Positions 31,930-42,692 are shown, counted from the stretch's first letter. The stretch: 64,000 bases of DNA from Agromyces bauzanensis (GCF_014645655.1 NZ_BMMD01000007.1:1-64000); one strand, 5' to 3'. Notes: a model not told the origin generated them from the letters alone. Numbers and translations are program-made.

Positions 31930-33327
31930 ATGCCGCAGTCCACGCTCGCCCGCCTGCAGGACGACCTCGGAGTCGCCGTCTCCACCGATGCCGACGTGCT
32001 CGATGCCAGCCGCGAAGACAGGTCGGGCTGGCGCAGCGCGACGCCGCCGCTCGCGGTCGTGCACGCGGCATCCGTCGCCGAGGTGCAGCAGGTCATGCGC
32101 ATCGCGTACGCGACCGGGACGCCCGTGGTGCCCCGCGGCGCGGGCACCGGCCTCGCGGGCGGCGCCATCGCGAGCCCCGGGGCCATCGTGCTCGACCTGT
32201 CTCGGATGAACCGGATCCTCGAGATCTCCGAGGCCGACGAGCTCGCCGTCGTCGAGCCCGGCGTGCTGAACGGCGACCTCAACGACGCGCTCGCCCCGCT
32301 CGGCCTCTGGTTCGCGCCCGACCCCGCGAGCCGTGCGATCTCCACGATCGGCGGCAACATCGCCACGAACGCGGGCGGGCTGCTCTGCGCGAAGTACGGC
32401 GTGACCCGCGAGGCCGTGCTCGGGCTCGCGGTCGTGCTCGCGGACGGCCGTCTCCTGCGCACCGGTCACCGCACCGTGAAGGGCGTCACGGGCTACGACC
32501 TCACCGCGCTCATGACGGGATCAGAGGGTACCCTCGGCGTCATCGTCGAGGCCACTTTGCGCCTGCGCCCGATCGCCCGGGGCGAGGTGGTCACGGTCGC
32601 CGCGGCGTTCTCGGGCGTCGACGCGGCGGCCGCGGCATCCGCCGCCGTCGCCGCCGCCCGCATCCGCCCGGCGGTGCTCGAGCTCATCGACGCGGCCGGA
32701 CTCGCCCGGGTCGCCGCCCACCTCGGGCCTCACGGCATCGCCGGCACCCCGATCGAGCACATCGCGCCCGGCGAGACGTTCCTGCTCGCGCAGAGCGACG
32801 CCGAGGGCGCCGGCATCGAGGCCGACCTGATCGCCGAGATCTTCGCCGCCACGGGCGGCCGGGTCTCGCGATCGGCGGATGCCGCGGCCGGCGAGCGCCT
32901 GCTCGACATCCGCCGCGCCATGCATCCCGCGCTCGCCGCCTCGGGTCAGGTGCTCATCGAGGACGTCGCCGTGCCGCGCTCGCGGCTGCCCGAGATGTTC
33001 CGCGCGATCGAGGAGATCGGCCGCCGCTACGACATCGAGATCCCCACCATCGCGCACGCGGGCGACGGCAACCTGCACCCGAATTTCGTGTTCACGGGCG
33101 ACGAGGTGCCGGACCACGTGTGGGCCGCCGCCGACGACATGTTCCGCACCGCGGTCGCCCTCGGTGGGACCCTGACGGGCGAGCACGGCGTCGGTGTCCT
33201 GAAGCGGCGATGGCTCGCCGATGAGCTCGGCGACGACTCGTACGAGCTGCAGCGGGGCATCAAGGCGTTGTTCGACCCGACCGGCATCCTCAACCCGGGC
33301 GTCATGTTCGAGGCATCCGCCCGCTGA
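31930..33327 (+). CDS. FAD-linked oxidase (GlcD / D-lactate dehydrogenase type)
   Basis: Flavoprotein of 465 residues that oxidises a 2-hydroxy acid such as glycolate or D-lactate. It has the PCMH FAD-binding domain (PVVPRGAGTGLAGGA, ISTIGGNIATNAGGL, KGVTGYDLTALMTGSEGTLG) and the FAD-oxidase C-terminal domain (HAGDGNLHPNFVF, GTLTGEHGVGVLK). The partner GlcE/GlcF subunits are not nearby, favouring a stand-alone D-lactate-type enzyme. ATG 31930 follows TAGGGT by 6 nt. It is divergent from ada-alkA. Confidence 0.92.
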   Translation: MPQSTLARLQDDLGVAVSTDADVLDASREDRSGWRSATPPLAVVHAASVAEVQQVMRIAYATGTPVVPRGAGTGLAGGAIASPGAIVLDLSRMNRILEISEADELAVVEPGVLNGDLNDALAPLGLWFAPDPASRAISTIGGNIATNAGGLLCAKYGVTREAVLGLAVVLADGRLLRTGHRTVKGVTGYDLTALMTGSEGTLGVIVEATLRLRPIARGEVVTVAAAFSGVDAAAAASAAVAAARIRPAVLELIDAAGLARVAAHLGPHGIAGTPIEHIAPGETFLLAQSDAEGAGIEADLIAEIFAATGGRVSRSADAAAGERLLDIRRAMHPALAASGQVLIEDVAVPRSRLPEMFRAIEEIGRRYDIEIPTIAHAGDGNLHPNFVFTGDEVPDHVWAAADDMFRTAVALGGTLTGEHGVGVLKRRWLADELGDDSYELQRGIKALFDPTGILNPGVMFEASAR

Positions 33328-33363
33328 CCGCCCGCTGACCGCCGCGGTCGATATGCTGCGCGA

Positions 33364-34518
33364 GTGAGCTCTCCGCAGTCGTCGCCCACGCCGAACCCGT
33401 CGCCCGCGCCACCGATCTGGACCGCGCCGCCCGCAGCGCGCCCACGCGGCGGGGCGTTCGCCGCGGTCGGCATCGTGCTGGCGGGAATCGTGGGCCTGCT
33501 CGTGGTCGCGTACCTCGCGCCGGCGCTGGGAGTGTCGACGCTCGTCATCGGATCGGTGCTCGCATTCGTGCCGCTCATGATCGTGCTCCTCGCCGTGCGC
33601 TGGGTCGATCGATGGGAGCCCGAGCCGAGGTGGGCGCTGTGGTTCGCCTTCCTCTGGGGCGCGGCGGTCTCGGTCGCGGTGGCGCTGGTCGTCGACCTCG
33701 GGGTGCAACTGGTGTTCGCCTTCGCCGCATCGGGGCGCCCGGGCGAGGGCATGCAGGCCGTCGTGCAGGCTCCCCTCGTCGAAGAGTCAGCGAAGGGCGC
33801 GGGCGTGCTCCTGCTCTTCGCGTTTCGGCGCTCGCACTTCGACGGCCCCGTCGACGGGCTGGTGTACGGCGCGACCGTCGCCGCCGGGTTCGCGTTCACC
33901 GAGAACGTGCTCTACTTCGGCGCCGCGCTCGCCGAGGGCGGCGCCGACGAACTCGGCACCACCTTCGTCGTGCGCGGACTCTTCTCGCCGTTCGCTCACG
34001 TGCTGTTCACGGCCTGCACCGGCCTCGCCATCGGCATCGGCGCCCGTCGCGGGGGCCGTGCGGGTGTCGTCGGCTGGTTCCTCGGCGGCCTTCTCGCCGC
34101 CGTGCTCCTGCATGCCTTCTGGAACGGGTCGCTCGTCTTCGCCAGCGACGCCGTCGGCCTCTACTTCACCGTGCAGGTGCCGATCTTCATCGGATTCATC
34201 CTCCTCACGTGGTTCCTCCGTCGCGAGGAGATGCGCGTCACCCGCACGCGGCTCGCCGAATACGGCGCGGCGGGCTGGTTCAGCCCGACCGAGGTCGAGA
34301 TGCTCGCGTCGCCCGCGGGTCGCCGCCAGGCGGTGGCGTGGGCGCGCAGGCAGACCCCTCCCCGCACGGCCGCGATGCGGAAGATGATCACGGATGCCAC
34401 GCACCTGGCGTTCACCCGTCACCGGCTGCTCACCGGCCGTGGTGACGTGCGGACGGCCGCCGACGAACGGGCGCTGCTCGCCGCCGTCACGGCCGACCGG
34501 GCGGTGCTGCTGCGGTGA
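33364..34518 (+). CDS. PrsW-family intramembrane metalloprotease
   Basis: Integral membrane protein of 384 residues with a proline-rich N-terminus and about eight helices. The PrsW/glutamic motifs are present: VEESAKG (EExxK), FAFTENVLY (ExxxY), a His in FSPFAHVLF and HAFWNGS. PrsW cleaves anti-sigma factors in Bacillus; the target here is unknown. The C-terminal 120 residues are a cytoplasmic helical extension common in actinobacterial members. GTG 33364 follows TATGCT by 6 nt. Confidence 0.9.
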   Translation: MSSPQSSPTPNPSPAPPIWTAPPAARPRGGAFAAVGIVLAGIVGLLVVAYLAPALGVSTLVIGSVLAFVPLMIVLLAVRWVDRWEPEPRWALWFAFLWGAAVSVAVALVVDLGVQLVFAFAASGRPGEGMQAVVQAPLVEESAKGAGVLLLFAFRRSHFDGPVDGLVYGATVAAGFAFTENVLYFGAALAEGGADELGTTFVVRGLFSPFAHVLFTACTGLAIGIGARRGGRAGVVGWFLGGLLAAVLLHAFWNGSLVFASDAVGLYFTVQVPIFIGFILLTWFLRREEMRVTRTRLAEYGAAGWFSPTEVEMLASPAGRRQAVAWARRQTPPRTAAMRKMITDATHLAFTRHRLLTGRGDVRTAADERALLAAVTADRAVLLR

Positions 34519-34591
34519 TGCCGCCGGGTGGGCGCCAGCTCGCCGCGGCTATACTGGCCGCATCCCTGAATCGACGGCGATCGGAGACGAC

Positions 34592-35884
34592 ATGTCTGCG
34601 CCGGAGCGGCATCCGCAGTGGGGCGACGCGAGCTCGCTGCGCGACCGCCTGCTGCGCGCCCAGCAGGACGCCATCGAGACGGGCGAGGTGCCGCTCAGCC
34701 TGCGCCCGGTGGTGCGCGCCTCGTGGGAGCGCGCCATCCGCGGTGCGATCGACCCCGACCGCGCGCTGCCGCGCATCGAACTCGACGAGCACGAGTTCCG
34801 CGAGTACCGCGCGACGCACGCCCTGACCCCGGTGATGCCGGTCATCCGTCGTCTGCTCGTCGACGGCGCGGATGACGCGGGCCTCGTCGTCGCCGTCGGC
34901 GACGCGCACGGGCGACTGCTCTGGGTGGAGGGCGACCCGGGACTCCGCCGGCGCGCCGAGGACATGCTCTTCATCGCGGGCGCCGACTGGTCGGAGGCGA
35001 GCATCGGCACGAGCGCGCCCGGCACCGCGCTCGAGCTCGGCCGCGCCGTGCAGATCCGGGGCGCCGAGCACTACAACCGCATCGTGCACCCGTGGAGCTG
35101 CACCGCCGCCCCCGTGCACGACCCTGCCACCGGCGCGATCCTCGGCGTCATCGACATCACGGGCACCGACCTCGCCGTCGCCCCGCACACCATGTCGCTC
35201 GTCTCGGCGACGGTCGCCGCGGTGGAGGCCGAACTTCGTATCGCGAACCTCGAATCCGCGGTGCGCGCGACGATCCGCCGGTCGCACATCCGGGCCGTCG
35301 CCCCCGTGCGCACGTCGCTCACGGTGCTCGGCGAACGCCGGCCGCGCCTCGGTGAGCAGGAGCTCAGCCCGCGGCACGCCGAGATTCTCACGCTCCTCGC
35401 ATGGCATCGGCGCGGCATCGGGGCCGAGCGGCTCGCGGCGCTCCTCCACGAGGGCGACGTGTCGCCCGTCACGCTCCGCGCCGAAGTCGTGCGCCTGCGT
35501 CGCCTGCTCGAGGCCGCGGGGGAGCCGCAGCTCGAGTCGCGCCCGTACCGCCTCGGTCGCGAGGTCGATCTCGACGCGGCATCCGTCGCCCGGCTCCTCG
35601 GGCAGGGATCGCTGCGACGCGCCGCCGAGCGCTACCCGGGTCCCGTGCTGCCCTCATCGACCGCGCCCGGCATCGTCGAGATCCGCGAGGAGCTCGCCGG
35701 CCGGATTCGCGAGTCGATGTTGTCGGATGCCCCGCCCGACCTGCTGCTCGAGTTCGCCGAGCGGGACGAGCACCGCTACGACGTCGTGCTGTGGCGGGCG
35801 CTCCTCGAGATCCTGCCGCCGCGTTCGCCGCGACGGGCGTCGGTCGTGGCGCACCTGGAGCGCATCGAGTCCGCGCTGCGCTGA
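34592..35884 (+). CDS. GAF-domain transcriptional regulator of the aldehyde dehydrogenase next door
   Basis: A 430-residue regulator. The N-terminal region ([31 protein letters not shown]) and the GAF sensor (about 80-220, with [20 protein letters not shown] and [15 protein letters not shown]) match AcoR-type activators, but there is no AAA+ domain; a C-terminal winged-helix-like DNA-binding part ([28 protein letters not shown]) follows. GAF regulator, aldehyde dehydrogenase and DUF779 form a recurrent actinobacterial trio. Promoter TATACT at 34550-34555; ATG 34592 has GGAG 6 nt upstream. It probably binds the phased GCAAC repeats at 35903-35940. Confidence 0.88.
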   Translation: MSAPERHPQWGDASSLRDRLLRAQQDAIETGEVPLSLRPVVRASWERAIRGAIDPDRALPRIELDEHEFREYRATHALTPVMPVIRRLLVDGADDAGLVVAVGDAHGRLLWVEGDPGLRRRAEDMLFIAGADWSEASIGTSAPGTALELGRAVQIRGAEHYNRIVHPWSCTAAPVHDPATGAILGVIDITGTDLAVAPHTMSLVSATVAAVEAELRIANLESAVRATIRRSHIRAVAPVRTSLTVLGERRPRLGEQELSPRHAEILTLLAWHRRGIGAERLAALLHEGDVSPVTLRAEVVRLRRLLEAAGEPQLESRPYRLGREVDLDAASVARLLGQGSLRRAAERYPGPVLPSSTAPGIVEIREELAGRIRESMLSDAPPDLLLEFAERDEHRYDVVLWRALLEILPPRSPRRASVVAHLERIESALR

Positions 35885-35902
35885 GCCGACGCATCCGTGA
35901 CT

Positions 35903-35940
35903 GCAACCTGACTGCAACCCCCGGGCAACGGGTACGCAAC
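35903..35940. promoter_or_regulatory. Four direct GCAAC repeats spaced exactly 11 bp, probable operator
   Basis: GCAAC starts at 35903, 35914, 35925 and 35936, so each copy is one helical turn from the next. They lie between the GAF regulator and the aldehyde dehydrogenase gene, 80 bases before its ATG. Same-face repeats fit cooperative binding by an oligomeric activator, most simply the GAF regulator. Confidence 0.6.
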
Positions 35941-36021
35941 GGCTCCCCGCCTACCGTGATGATCACCCCGCACTGCGCCTGCGGTGCGGGGACCCAGACA
36001 ACGACGTCACGAGGAGACACG

Positions 36022-37545
<1,524 letters not shown>

Positions 37546-37557
37546 TCGGAGGATGTC

Positions 37558-37995
37558 ATGTCGATCGGATTCACCGACGGCCGGGTGGTCGCATCGGTCA
37601 CGGTGGCGGGGGAGGCCTCGCCGCGCGTGGAGCTCTCACCCGCGGCGGGCGCCCTGCTCGCACGGCTCTGGGCCCAGCACGGGCCGCTCATGTTCCACCA
37701 GTCGGGCGGATGCTGCGACGGCAGCGCTCCCATGTGCTACCCCGCGGGCGACTTCGTCACGAGCGATGCCGACGTGCTGCTCGGCGAGCTCGACCTCGGG
37801 CCGGATGCCTCGGGGGAGCCCCGGATCGCGCCGTTCTGGATGTCGGCGGAGCAATTCGCCTACTGGCGGCACACCTACCTCACCGTCGACGTCGTGCCGG
37901 GGCGGGGGAGCGGCTTCTCGGTCGAGGCGCCGGAGGGCGTGCGGTTCCTCATCCGGTCGCGGCTCATGGAGCCGACGGGGGCCCGCCTCACGTGA
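37558..37995 (+). CDS. DUF779 family protein
   Basis: A 145-residue cytoplasmic protein starting 13 nt after the aldehyde dehydrogenase. It has the DUF779 core FHQSGGCCDGSAPMCYPAGD with a conserved Cys-Cys and third Cys, and WRHTYLTVDVVPGRGSGFS. DUF779 genes consistently accompany this type of aldehyde dehydrogenase, so it may be an accessory or electron/cysteine-handling partner; its biochemistry is not established. RBS GGAGG lies 5-9 nt upstream. Confidence 0.9.
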   Translation: MSIGFTDGRVVASVTVAGEASPRVELSPAAGALLARLWAQHGPLMFHQSGGCCDGSAPMCYPAGDFVTSDADVLLGELDLGPDASGEPRIAPFWMSAEQFAYWRHTYLTVDVVPGRGSGFSVEAPEGVRFLIRSRLMEPTGARLT

Positions 37996-38167
37996 TCGCC
38001 CGCACAGGACGTCGCACACAAGGAGACTCGCCGCCCTGTGGTGTGGCACTGCCGACATCGCTACCAGACGACGAGTTCTCGGGTTCCAGCGTGCAGGCTG
38101 TTCGCAGTCAGCGCAAGAGCGCGGTGGACGGTTGTCCCGGCGGGCGGCGTCGGTTTGGATGGAGGGC

Positions 38168-38539
38168 ATGACTGACACCAACAGCAAGCCCGAGGTCGAC
38201 GCGCCCGTGGGCCCGGCCCCCGCAGACCTCGTGGTCGAGGACATCGTCGGGGGCACGGGCGCCGAGGCGACGCCCGGCTCGACCGTCGACGTGCACTACC
38301 TCGGCATCGAGTACGAGACCGGCGAGGAGTTCGACTCGTCGTGGAGCCGCGGCCAGTCCATCAACTTCCCGCTGCAGGCCCTCATCGCCGGATGGCAGGA
38401 GGGCATCCCGGGCATGAAGGTCGGCGGTCGTCGCCAGCTCACGGTCCCGCCGCAGAAGGCCTACGGGCCCGCGGGCGGCGGCCACCAGCTCTCGGGCAAG
38501 ACGCTGATCTTCGTGATCGACCTGCTCGGCGTGAGCTGA
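38168..38539 (+). CDS. FKBP-type peptidyl-prolyl cis-trans isomerase
   Basis: A 123-residue single-domain FKBP: VDVHYLGIEYETGEEFDSSW, FPLQALIAGWQEGIPGMKVG, GRRQLTVPPQKAYG and the closing strand TLIFVIDLLGVS. There is no signal peptide, so it acts in the cytoplasm. ATG 38168 is the likely start; an in-frame ATG at 38159 would add MEG. About 160 bases upstream hold no gene. A strong hairpin follows. Confidence 0.92.
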   Translation: MTDTNSKPEVDAPVGPAPADLVVEDIVGGTGAEATPGSTVDVHYLGIEYETGEEFDSSWSRGQSINFPLQALIAGWQEGIPGMKVGGRRQLTVPPQKAYGPAGGGHQLSGKTLIFVIDLLGVS

Positions 38540-38557
38540 GCCCCGCCACCCGATCGA

Positions 38558-38594
38558 GGAGGCCGCCGGTGAACCCGGCGGCCTCCCACCCTTT
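38558..38594 (+). terminator. Rho-independent terminator of the FKBP gene
   Basis: GGAGGCCGCCGG (38558-38569) pairs perfectly with CCGGCGGCCTCC (38575-38586) around a 5-nt loop, followed by CACCCTTTT. It is one of the few hairpins in the window with a T run. Confidence 0.85.
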
Positions 38595-38649
38595 TCCGTG
38601 CAATGGATGACGGCGGCGAAGGGGGCGGCGTCAGGGGGTTAGCATCGAA

Positions 38650-39150
38650 ATGCCTATCCCGAGGCACGACGACGTGACCCAGACCATGACGCCCACGCGC
38701 AGCACCTCAACCCGCGCGATGCTCGCGGCGTTCGCGCCGTACCTCATCGCGTCGGCGGCGCACCTCGTCATCCTCGGCGGCGGGCCGGGCTGGGCGATCA
38801 CCGCCACGAAGGCGCTGCTCATGCCGCTCCTGGTGCTGGCGGTCGCGATCGTCGCCCGCCCGCTCGCGGGCGCCACCGCTCGATACCTCGTGCTCGCGAT
38901 AGTCCTCTCCTGGGCCGGCGACATCGCGCTCTCGTTCCCGGGCACGATCGGGTTCGTCGTGGGCCTCGGCTGCTTCCTCGGCGCCCACGTCGTCTACATC
39001 GCACTGTTCCTCGGGATGCCTCGGGCCCGGCGTCGCCCGCCGGCCTGGACGCTCGGCTACCTCGCCTGGTACGCGGGGTTCCTCGCGCTCCTCGGCCCGC
39101 ACTCCGGCGCGCTCCTCGTGCCCGTCGCCCTCTACGGCCTGGTGCTCGCC
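38650..39150 (+). pseudogene. YhhN-family membrane protein, 3' end lost by fusion
   Basis: About 167 codons encode the first six helices of a YhhN/TMEM86 (lysoplasmalogenase-like) protein: ITATKALLMPLLVLAVAI, SWAGDIALSFPG, GLGCFLGAHVVYIALF. The last two helices are absent. Around 39148-39151 the reading frame passes without a stop into a DUF4397 protein fragment (NDEPTLDDFAPGDLAG), so the open frame ending at 39312 would make a chimera. Start ATG 38650 is near a TTAGCAT box. Likely non-functional. Confidence 0.6.
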
Positions 39151-39854
39151 GCGAACGACGAACCGACGCTCGACGACTTCGCGCCCGGCGACCTCGCCGG
39201 ACCGCTCGAGCTCCCGGCAGGAACCTACACGGTCGCCATCACGGCGGCGGATGCCGCGGATGCCTCGTCGCCCGCGATCGGGCCCATCACCTGCCGCTCG
39301 AGGCGGGCGTGAACGACACCGCGGTCGCCCACCTGAACGAGGCAGGCGATCCCACCGCGACGCTCTTCACGAACGACACGGCGCAGCTGGCGGCAGGCGA
39401 GGGCCGGCTGACGGTGCGCCACGTCGCCGCGGCGCCGGCCGTCGACGTGCTCGCGGGCGGCAGCCCTGTGATCACCGCGCTGGCGAACCCGGAGGAGGCG
39501 AAGCTTGACCTCGCGGCCGGCACTGTCTCTGCGGCGGTCGCGGCGACCGGCACGACCGATCCCGTGATCGGGCCCGCCGATGTCGAGGTCGCGGAGGGAG
39601 CCAACACGATCGTGTACGCGTGGGGCAGCCTCGAGGCCGACAACCTCGCGCTCGCCGTGCAGACCGTCGCGGTCGCAGGCATGCACTCCAGCCCCGACGG
39701 CGTCCCCGCGGGCTCCACGGGCCTCGTCGCGACGAACGGTCCCGACTCGGGCGCCTGCGTCTGGGCCGCGGTGATCGGCGGCTCGCTGCTCGCGGCGGTC
39801 GAGCTCATCTGGGTCGCGGTACGTCGCCGGGTCGCGGCGGGTGCGGAGCGCTGA
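39151..39854 (+). pseudogene. DUF4397 surface protein remnant with frameshift
   Basis: The DUF4397 repeats are clear: LELPAGTYTVAITAADAADA in the first frame, then VNDTAVAHLNEAGDPTATLF, LTVRHVAAAPAVDVLAGGSP and a C-terminal membrane helix (WAAVIGGSLLAAVELIWVAV) in a second frame. The change of frame at about 39290-39293 fits loss of one base in a CC(C)TG run. The signal peptide and N-terminus are missing, replaced by YhhN sequence. In intact genomes such a protein is often followed by a class F sortase, and a sortase fragment does follow here. Confidence 0.7.
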
Positions 39855-39859
39855 TCAGG

Positions 39860-40315
39860 ATGCTGCGGGCGAGGGTCTCGGTCGTGGGGGGCCCGGCCGC
39901 CGGCCCGTCGTCATCGGAGGCGCCGGCCGTCTCCGCGCCGCCTTCGCCGCAGGCCGCCGTGCCCGACATCCCGCGCTCATCGGCCGCCCTCTCCGACCGG
40001 CCACCGCTGGCGGCTCCGGCGCCGGTGCGCCTGGTGGTGCCCGACCTCGGCATCGACGTGCCCGTCGAGGCCGTCGGGCTCGATGACCAGGGCCGGATGG
40101 GCCTGCCGGCGAATCCGGCGGTCGCCGCGTGGTACCGCTTCGGCTCCGCGCCGGGCAGTGCGACGGGCTCGACCGCGATCGCCGCGGCGGAGCCGCTGGA
40201 CGGCGAGCCCGCGCAGTCGGGCGACTCGATCGTGCGCGGCGAGCTGCACGAGGACGACGGGGGCCTGAACGCGGGCGTCAGGCGTCGCGACCCGGCGGCG
40301 TCGCCGGTCGCTTGA
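39860..40315 (+). pseudogene. Class F sortase remnant
   Basis: A frame of 151 codons contains PVRLVVPDLGIDVPVEAVGL and GLPANPAVAAWYRFGSAPGS, then ATGSTAIAA, the start of a class F sortase catalytic domain. The next residue should be the active-site His of the sortase, but the similarity breaks at about 40190 and neither the catalytic His, Cys nor Arg is present. The N-terminal membrane anchor is also reduced. The 3' part overlaps the tail of the emfourin-like gene on the other strand. Confidence 0.65.
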
Positions 40316-40616
40316 GCCCTCGGTCGGACCCGTTCGCGGGCCGGGCCCGTTCGGGCTCGGACGTCTCCTGCACCCGGTCGACGAGCCGCCGCCACGGACC
40401 CGTGAGCTGGCGTTCCGCGAGGGTCGCCTCGTGCGGCTCGCACCGGATGCGATAGACGTACCGGTCGGGCTCAGGCGGCACGGGCGGCACCTGCTCCCAC
40501 GGCACCTGCCGGATGAGCAGGTACCAGTCGTCGCGGTCGGGCTGCTCGTCGACGTGGACGTGCCACACGAGCCGGAGCCCCGCCAGTCCGCCGCTCCGCG
40601 ACACGAAGACGTCCAT
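40278..40616 (-). CDS. Emfourin-type inhibitor of M4 metalloprotease
   Basis: A 112-residue protein beginning MDVFVSRSGGLAGLRLVWHV and containing WYLLIRQVPWEQ and YVYRIRCEPHEATLAERQLT, with GPWRRLVDRV at the end of the fold, as in the protealysin inhibitor family (emfourin). The gene follows directly after the M4 protease gene on the same strand, the standard arrangement of the pair. ATG 40616 lies 6 nt after TAGCAT. The last 25 residues are an extra tail overlapping the sortase remnant. Role: keep cytoplasmic protease activity in check. Confidence 0.85.
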   Translation of the reverse strand: MDVFVSRSGGLAGLRLVWHVHVDEQPDRDDWYLLIRQVPWEQVPPVPPEPDRYVYRIRCEPHEATLAERQLTGPWRRLVDRVQETSEPERARPANGSDRGLKRPATPPGRDA

Positions 40617-40677
40617 GTCGCGATGCTACTCCGGTGCGTGGGCGCGGGGTCGGGGTGGCACCGGAGCCGAGGATCCG

Positions 40678-41802
40678 CTACGGGGCCGGCGGCACCCCGA
40701 GGCCGACCTCCGCCCACCCGGCCGCGATGGCCCGCGCCTCACGCGAGGTCGCCCCGTAGCGATCGTTCGCGGCGCGCACGATCTCGCTGGCGAACGCCCG
40801 GAAGTCGCTGGTGGGCCGCAGGCGTCCGGACGTGAGCACGTCGTACCAGACGCGGCCGGCGTGCTCCCACGCGAATCCGCCGAGTTCGACCGCGGCGAGC
40901 GCGAACGCGCGATTCGGGATGCCCGAGTTCAGGTGCACGCCGCCGTTGTCCTCGTCGGTGTCGATGTAGCGGTCGAAGTGGGCGGGCTGCGGGTCGCGGC
41001 CGAGCACGTCGTCGTCGTAGGCGGTGCCGGGCTCGATCATGGAGCGGATGGCGCGGCCCTCGACGGCGTCGGTGAATACCCCCTCGCCGATGAGCCACGT
41101 GGCCGACTCGGCGTCTTGACCCATGGAGTACTGCTCGACGAGCGCGCCGAACACGTCGGAGACGTGTTCGTTGAGTGCGCCCGACTGCCCCTGGTAGCGG
41201 AGCCTGGCCGTGCGCTCGGTGACGCCGTGTGCGAGCTCGTGGCCGACCACGCTCAGCGAACTCGTGAAGCTGCGGAAGATCTCGCCGTCGCCGTCGCCGA
41301 ACACCATGCGCTCGCCGTCCCAGAAGGCGTTGTCGTAGTGATCGCCGAAGTGCACGGTCGCCTCGAGGGGCATGCCCGCGTCGTCGATCGAGTCACGGGC
41401 GAACACGCGGGCGAACATCTCGAAGGTGTCGCCGAGGCCGTCGTACGCCTCGTCGACCGCCCGGTCGCCCGTGTCGGGCTGGCCCTCGCGGCGTACGAGG
41501 CGGCCGGGCAGCACGTCGTCGTTCTCGGCGTCGGAGATGCGCCGGTCGGGTCGGGGGCCGGTGCCGGGGGCCGCGGCCGGGCGTTCGTCGCGCGCAGCGT
41601 GGTCGTGGATGACGAACGTCGGCGGTTCGCCGGTGATGCGCCATTCGAGCATCGACCAGTCGCGCACGAGCGAGCGACGGGCGGCGTCGGCCGCCACGTC
41701 GAATCGCGGGTCGTCGCTCGCGGCGATGCGCGCGAGCAGGTAGGGCGGCACGATCGCCGCGTGCCGCGACGGATGGGGGGAGGGCCGGGGCATCCGCGTC
41801 AT
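40678..41802 (-). CDS. Protealysin-like M4 (thermolysin family) metalloprotease
   Basis: Zinc protease of 374 residues. The short N-terminal precursor has the protealysin PPL-type motif (IVPPYLLARIAASDD, about 17-31) and there is no signal peptide, as in protealysin. Catalytic domain: VVGHELAHGVTE (HExxH), the third zinc ligand in GALNEHVSDVFGALVEQ, and GGVHLNSGIPNRAF with the downstream His region. ATG 41802 begins MTRMPRPSPHPSRH. It forms a unit with the emfourin gene 61 bases downstream and is divergent from the CPBP gene. Confidence 0.93.
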   Translation of the reverse strand: MTRMPRPSPHPSRHAAIVPPYLLARIAASDDPRFDVAADAARRSLVRDWSMLEWRITGEPPTFVIHDHAARDERPAAAPGTGPRPDRRISDAENDDVLPGRLVRREGQPDTGDRAVDEAYDGLGDTFEMFARVFARDSIDDAGMPLEATVHFGDHYDNAFWDGERMVFGDGDGEIFRSFTSSLSVVGHELAHGVTERTARLRYQGQSGALNEHVSDVFGALVEQYSMGQDAESATWLIGEGVFTDAVEGRAIRSMIEPGTAYDDDVLGRDPQPAHFDRYIDTDEDNGGVHLNSGIPNRAFALAAVELGGFAWEHAGRVWYDVLTSGRLRPTSDFRAFASEIVRAANDRYGATSREARAIAAGWAEVGLGVPPAP

Positions 41803-41849
41803 GCACCGATCGTGGCATGATCCGCCGGCAGCCATGGGAAGCTGAAGGG

Positions 41850-42692
41850 GTGTCCGCCACGCTTGTCGCCCCATCCGAGGTGCGAACCCACCCGATTGGC
41901 CTCGTGCCGGCCGCGTTGGTGTGCGGTGCGGCCGTGCTGCTGTTCGGCTTCATGCTGCCGATCCCGGGCTACGTGATGCTGGCGGCGGGGCTCCTCGCCG
42001 CGTGGCTGACCGACCGGTCGGGCCGCACCAGCCGGCTGCTCGCCGACCTCGCGCTCATCGCGCTCGGCCAGGTGATCATCTCGACGATCTCACTCCGGGC
42101 CGACATCAGCTATCCCAGCATGATGCGCTTCGCGGTGGTGCTCGGGTCCGCGGTGGCGGTGCCGTACCTGATCTCGCGCTACGTCTACGGCGACCGGGTC
42201 ATCCGATTCCCGTGGCGCACCGGGCGCCGGTGGACGCGAACGCAGTGGCTCTACCTCATCGGAGTGATCGCGGCCGGATGGCTCATCCTGCCGTTCTACT
42301 TCATCACCTCGGGCGTCTACCAGAACTGGCCCACGGTCACCGCGCCCGATGAGATCGTGCGCCTGTTCATCGGCGTCAACGCCGTGGGCACGTGGGACGA
42401 GCTGTTCTTCATCTGCACGGTCTTCGCGTTGCTTCGGCGCCACTTCCCGACGTGGCAGGCGAACATCCTGCAGGCCGTCGTGTTCGTGTCGTTCCTCTGG
42501 GAGCTCGGCTACCAGTCGTGGGGGCCGCTCCTCACGATCCCGTTCGCGCTGATCCAGGGCTACACGTTCAAGCTCACGAAGTCGCTCACCTACGTGCTCG
42601 TGGTGCACCTGCTCTTCGACGCGATCGTGTTCGCGGTGATCGTGTACGCGCACAACGGGTGGCCGGCGATCTTCCCCCTCGTGCCGGTGTGA
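41850..42692 (+). CDS. CPBP-family (CAAX protease-like) membrane protein
   Basis: A 280-residue protein with about eight membrane helices. The CPBP/Abi motif region is present but altered: WDELFFICTVFALLRR where EExxxR is usual (first Glu is Asp), with FVSFLWELGYQSWG and HLLFDAIVF supplying the further acidic and His residues. Proteolytic activity is therefore uncertain. GTG 41850 is a tentative start (an AGGGG stretch is too close); ATG 41817 is an alternative. It is divergent from the M4 protease gene. Confidence 0.75.
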   Translation: MSATLVAPSEVRTHPIGLVPAALVCGAAVLLFGFMLPIPGYVMLAAGLLAAWLTDRSGRTSRLLADLALIALGQVIISTISLRADISYPSMMRFAVVLGSAVAVPYLISRYVYGDRVIRFPWRTGRRWTRTQWLYLIGVIAAGWLILPFYFITSGVYQNWPTVTAPDEIVRLFIGVNAVGTWDELFFICTVFALLRRHFPTWQANILQAVVFVSFLWELGYQSWGPLLTIPFALIQGYTFKLTKSLTYVLVVHLLFDAIVFAVIVYAHNGWPAIFPLVPV

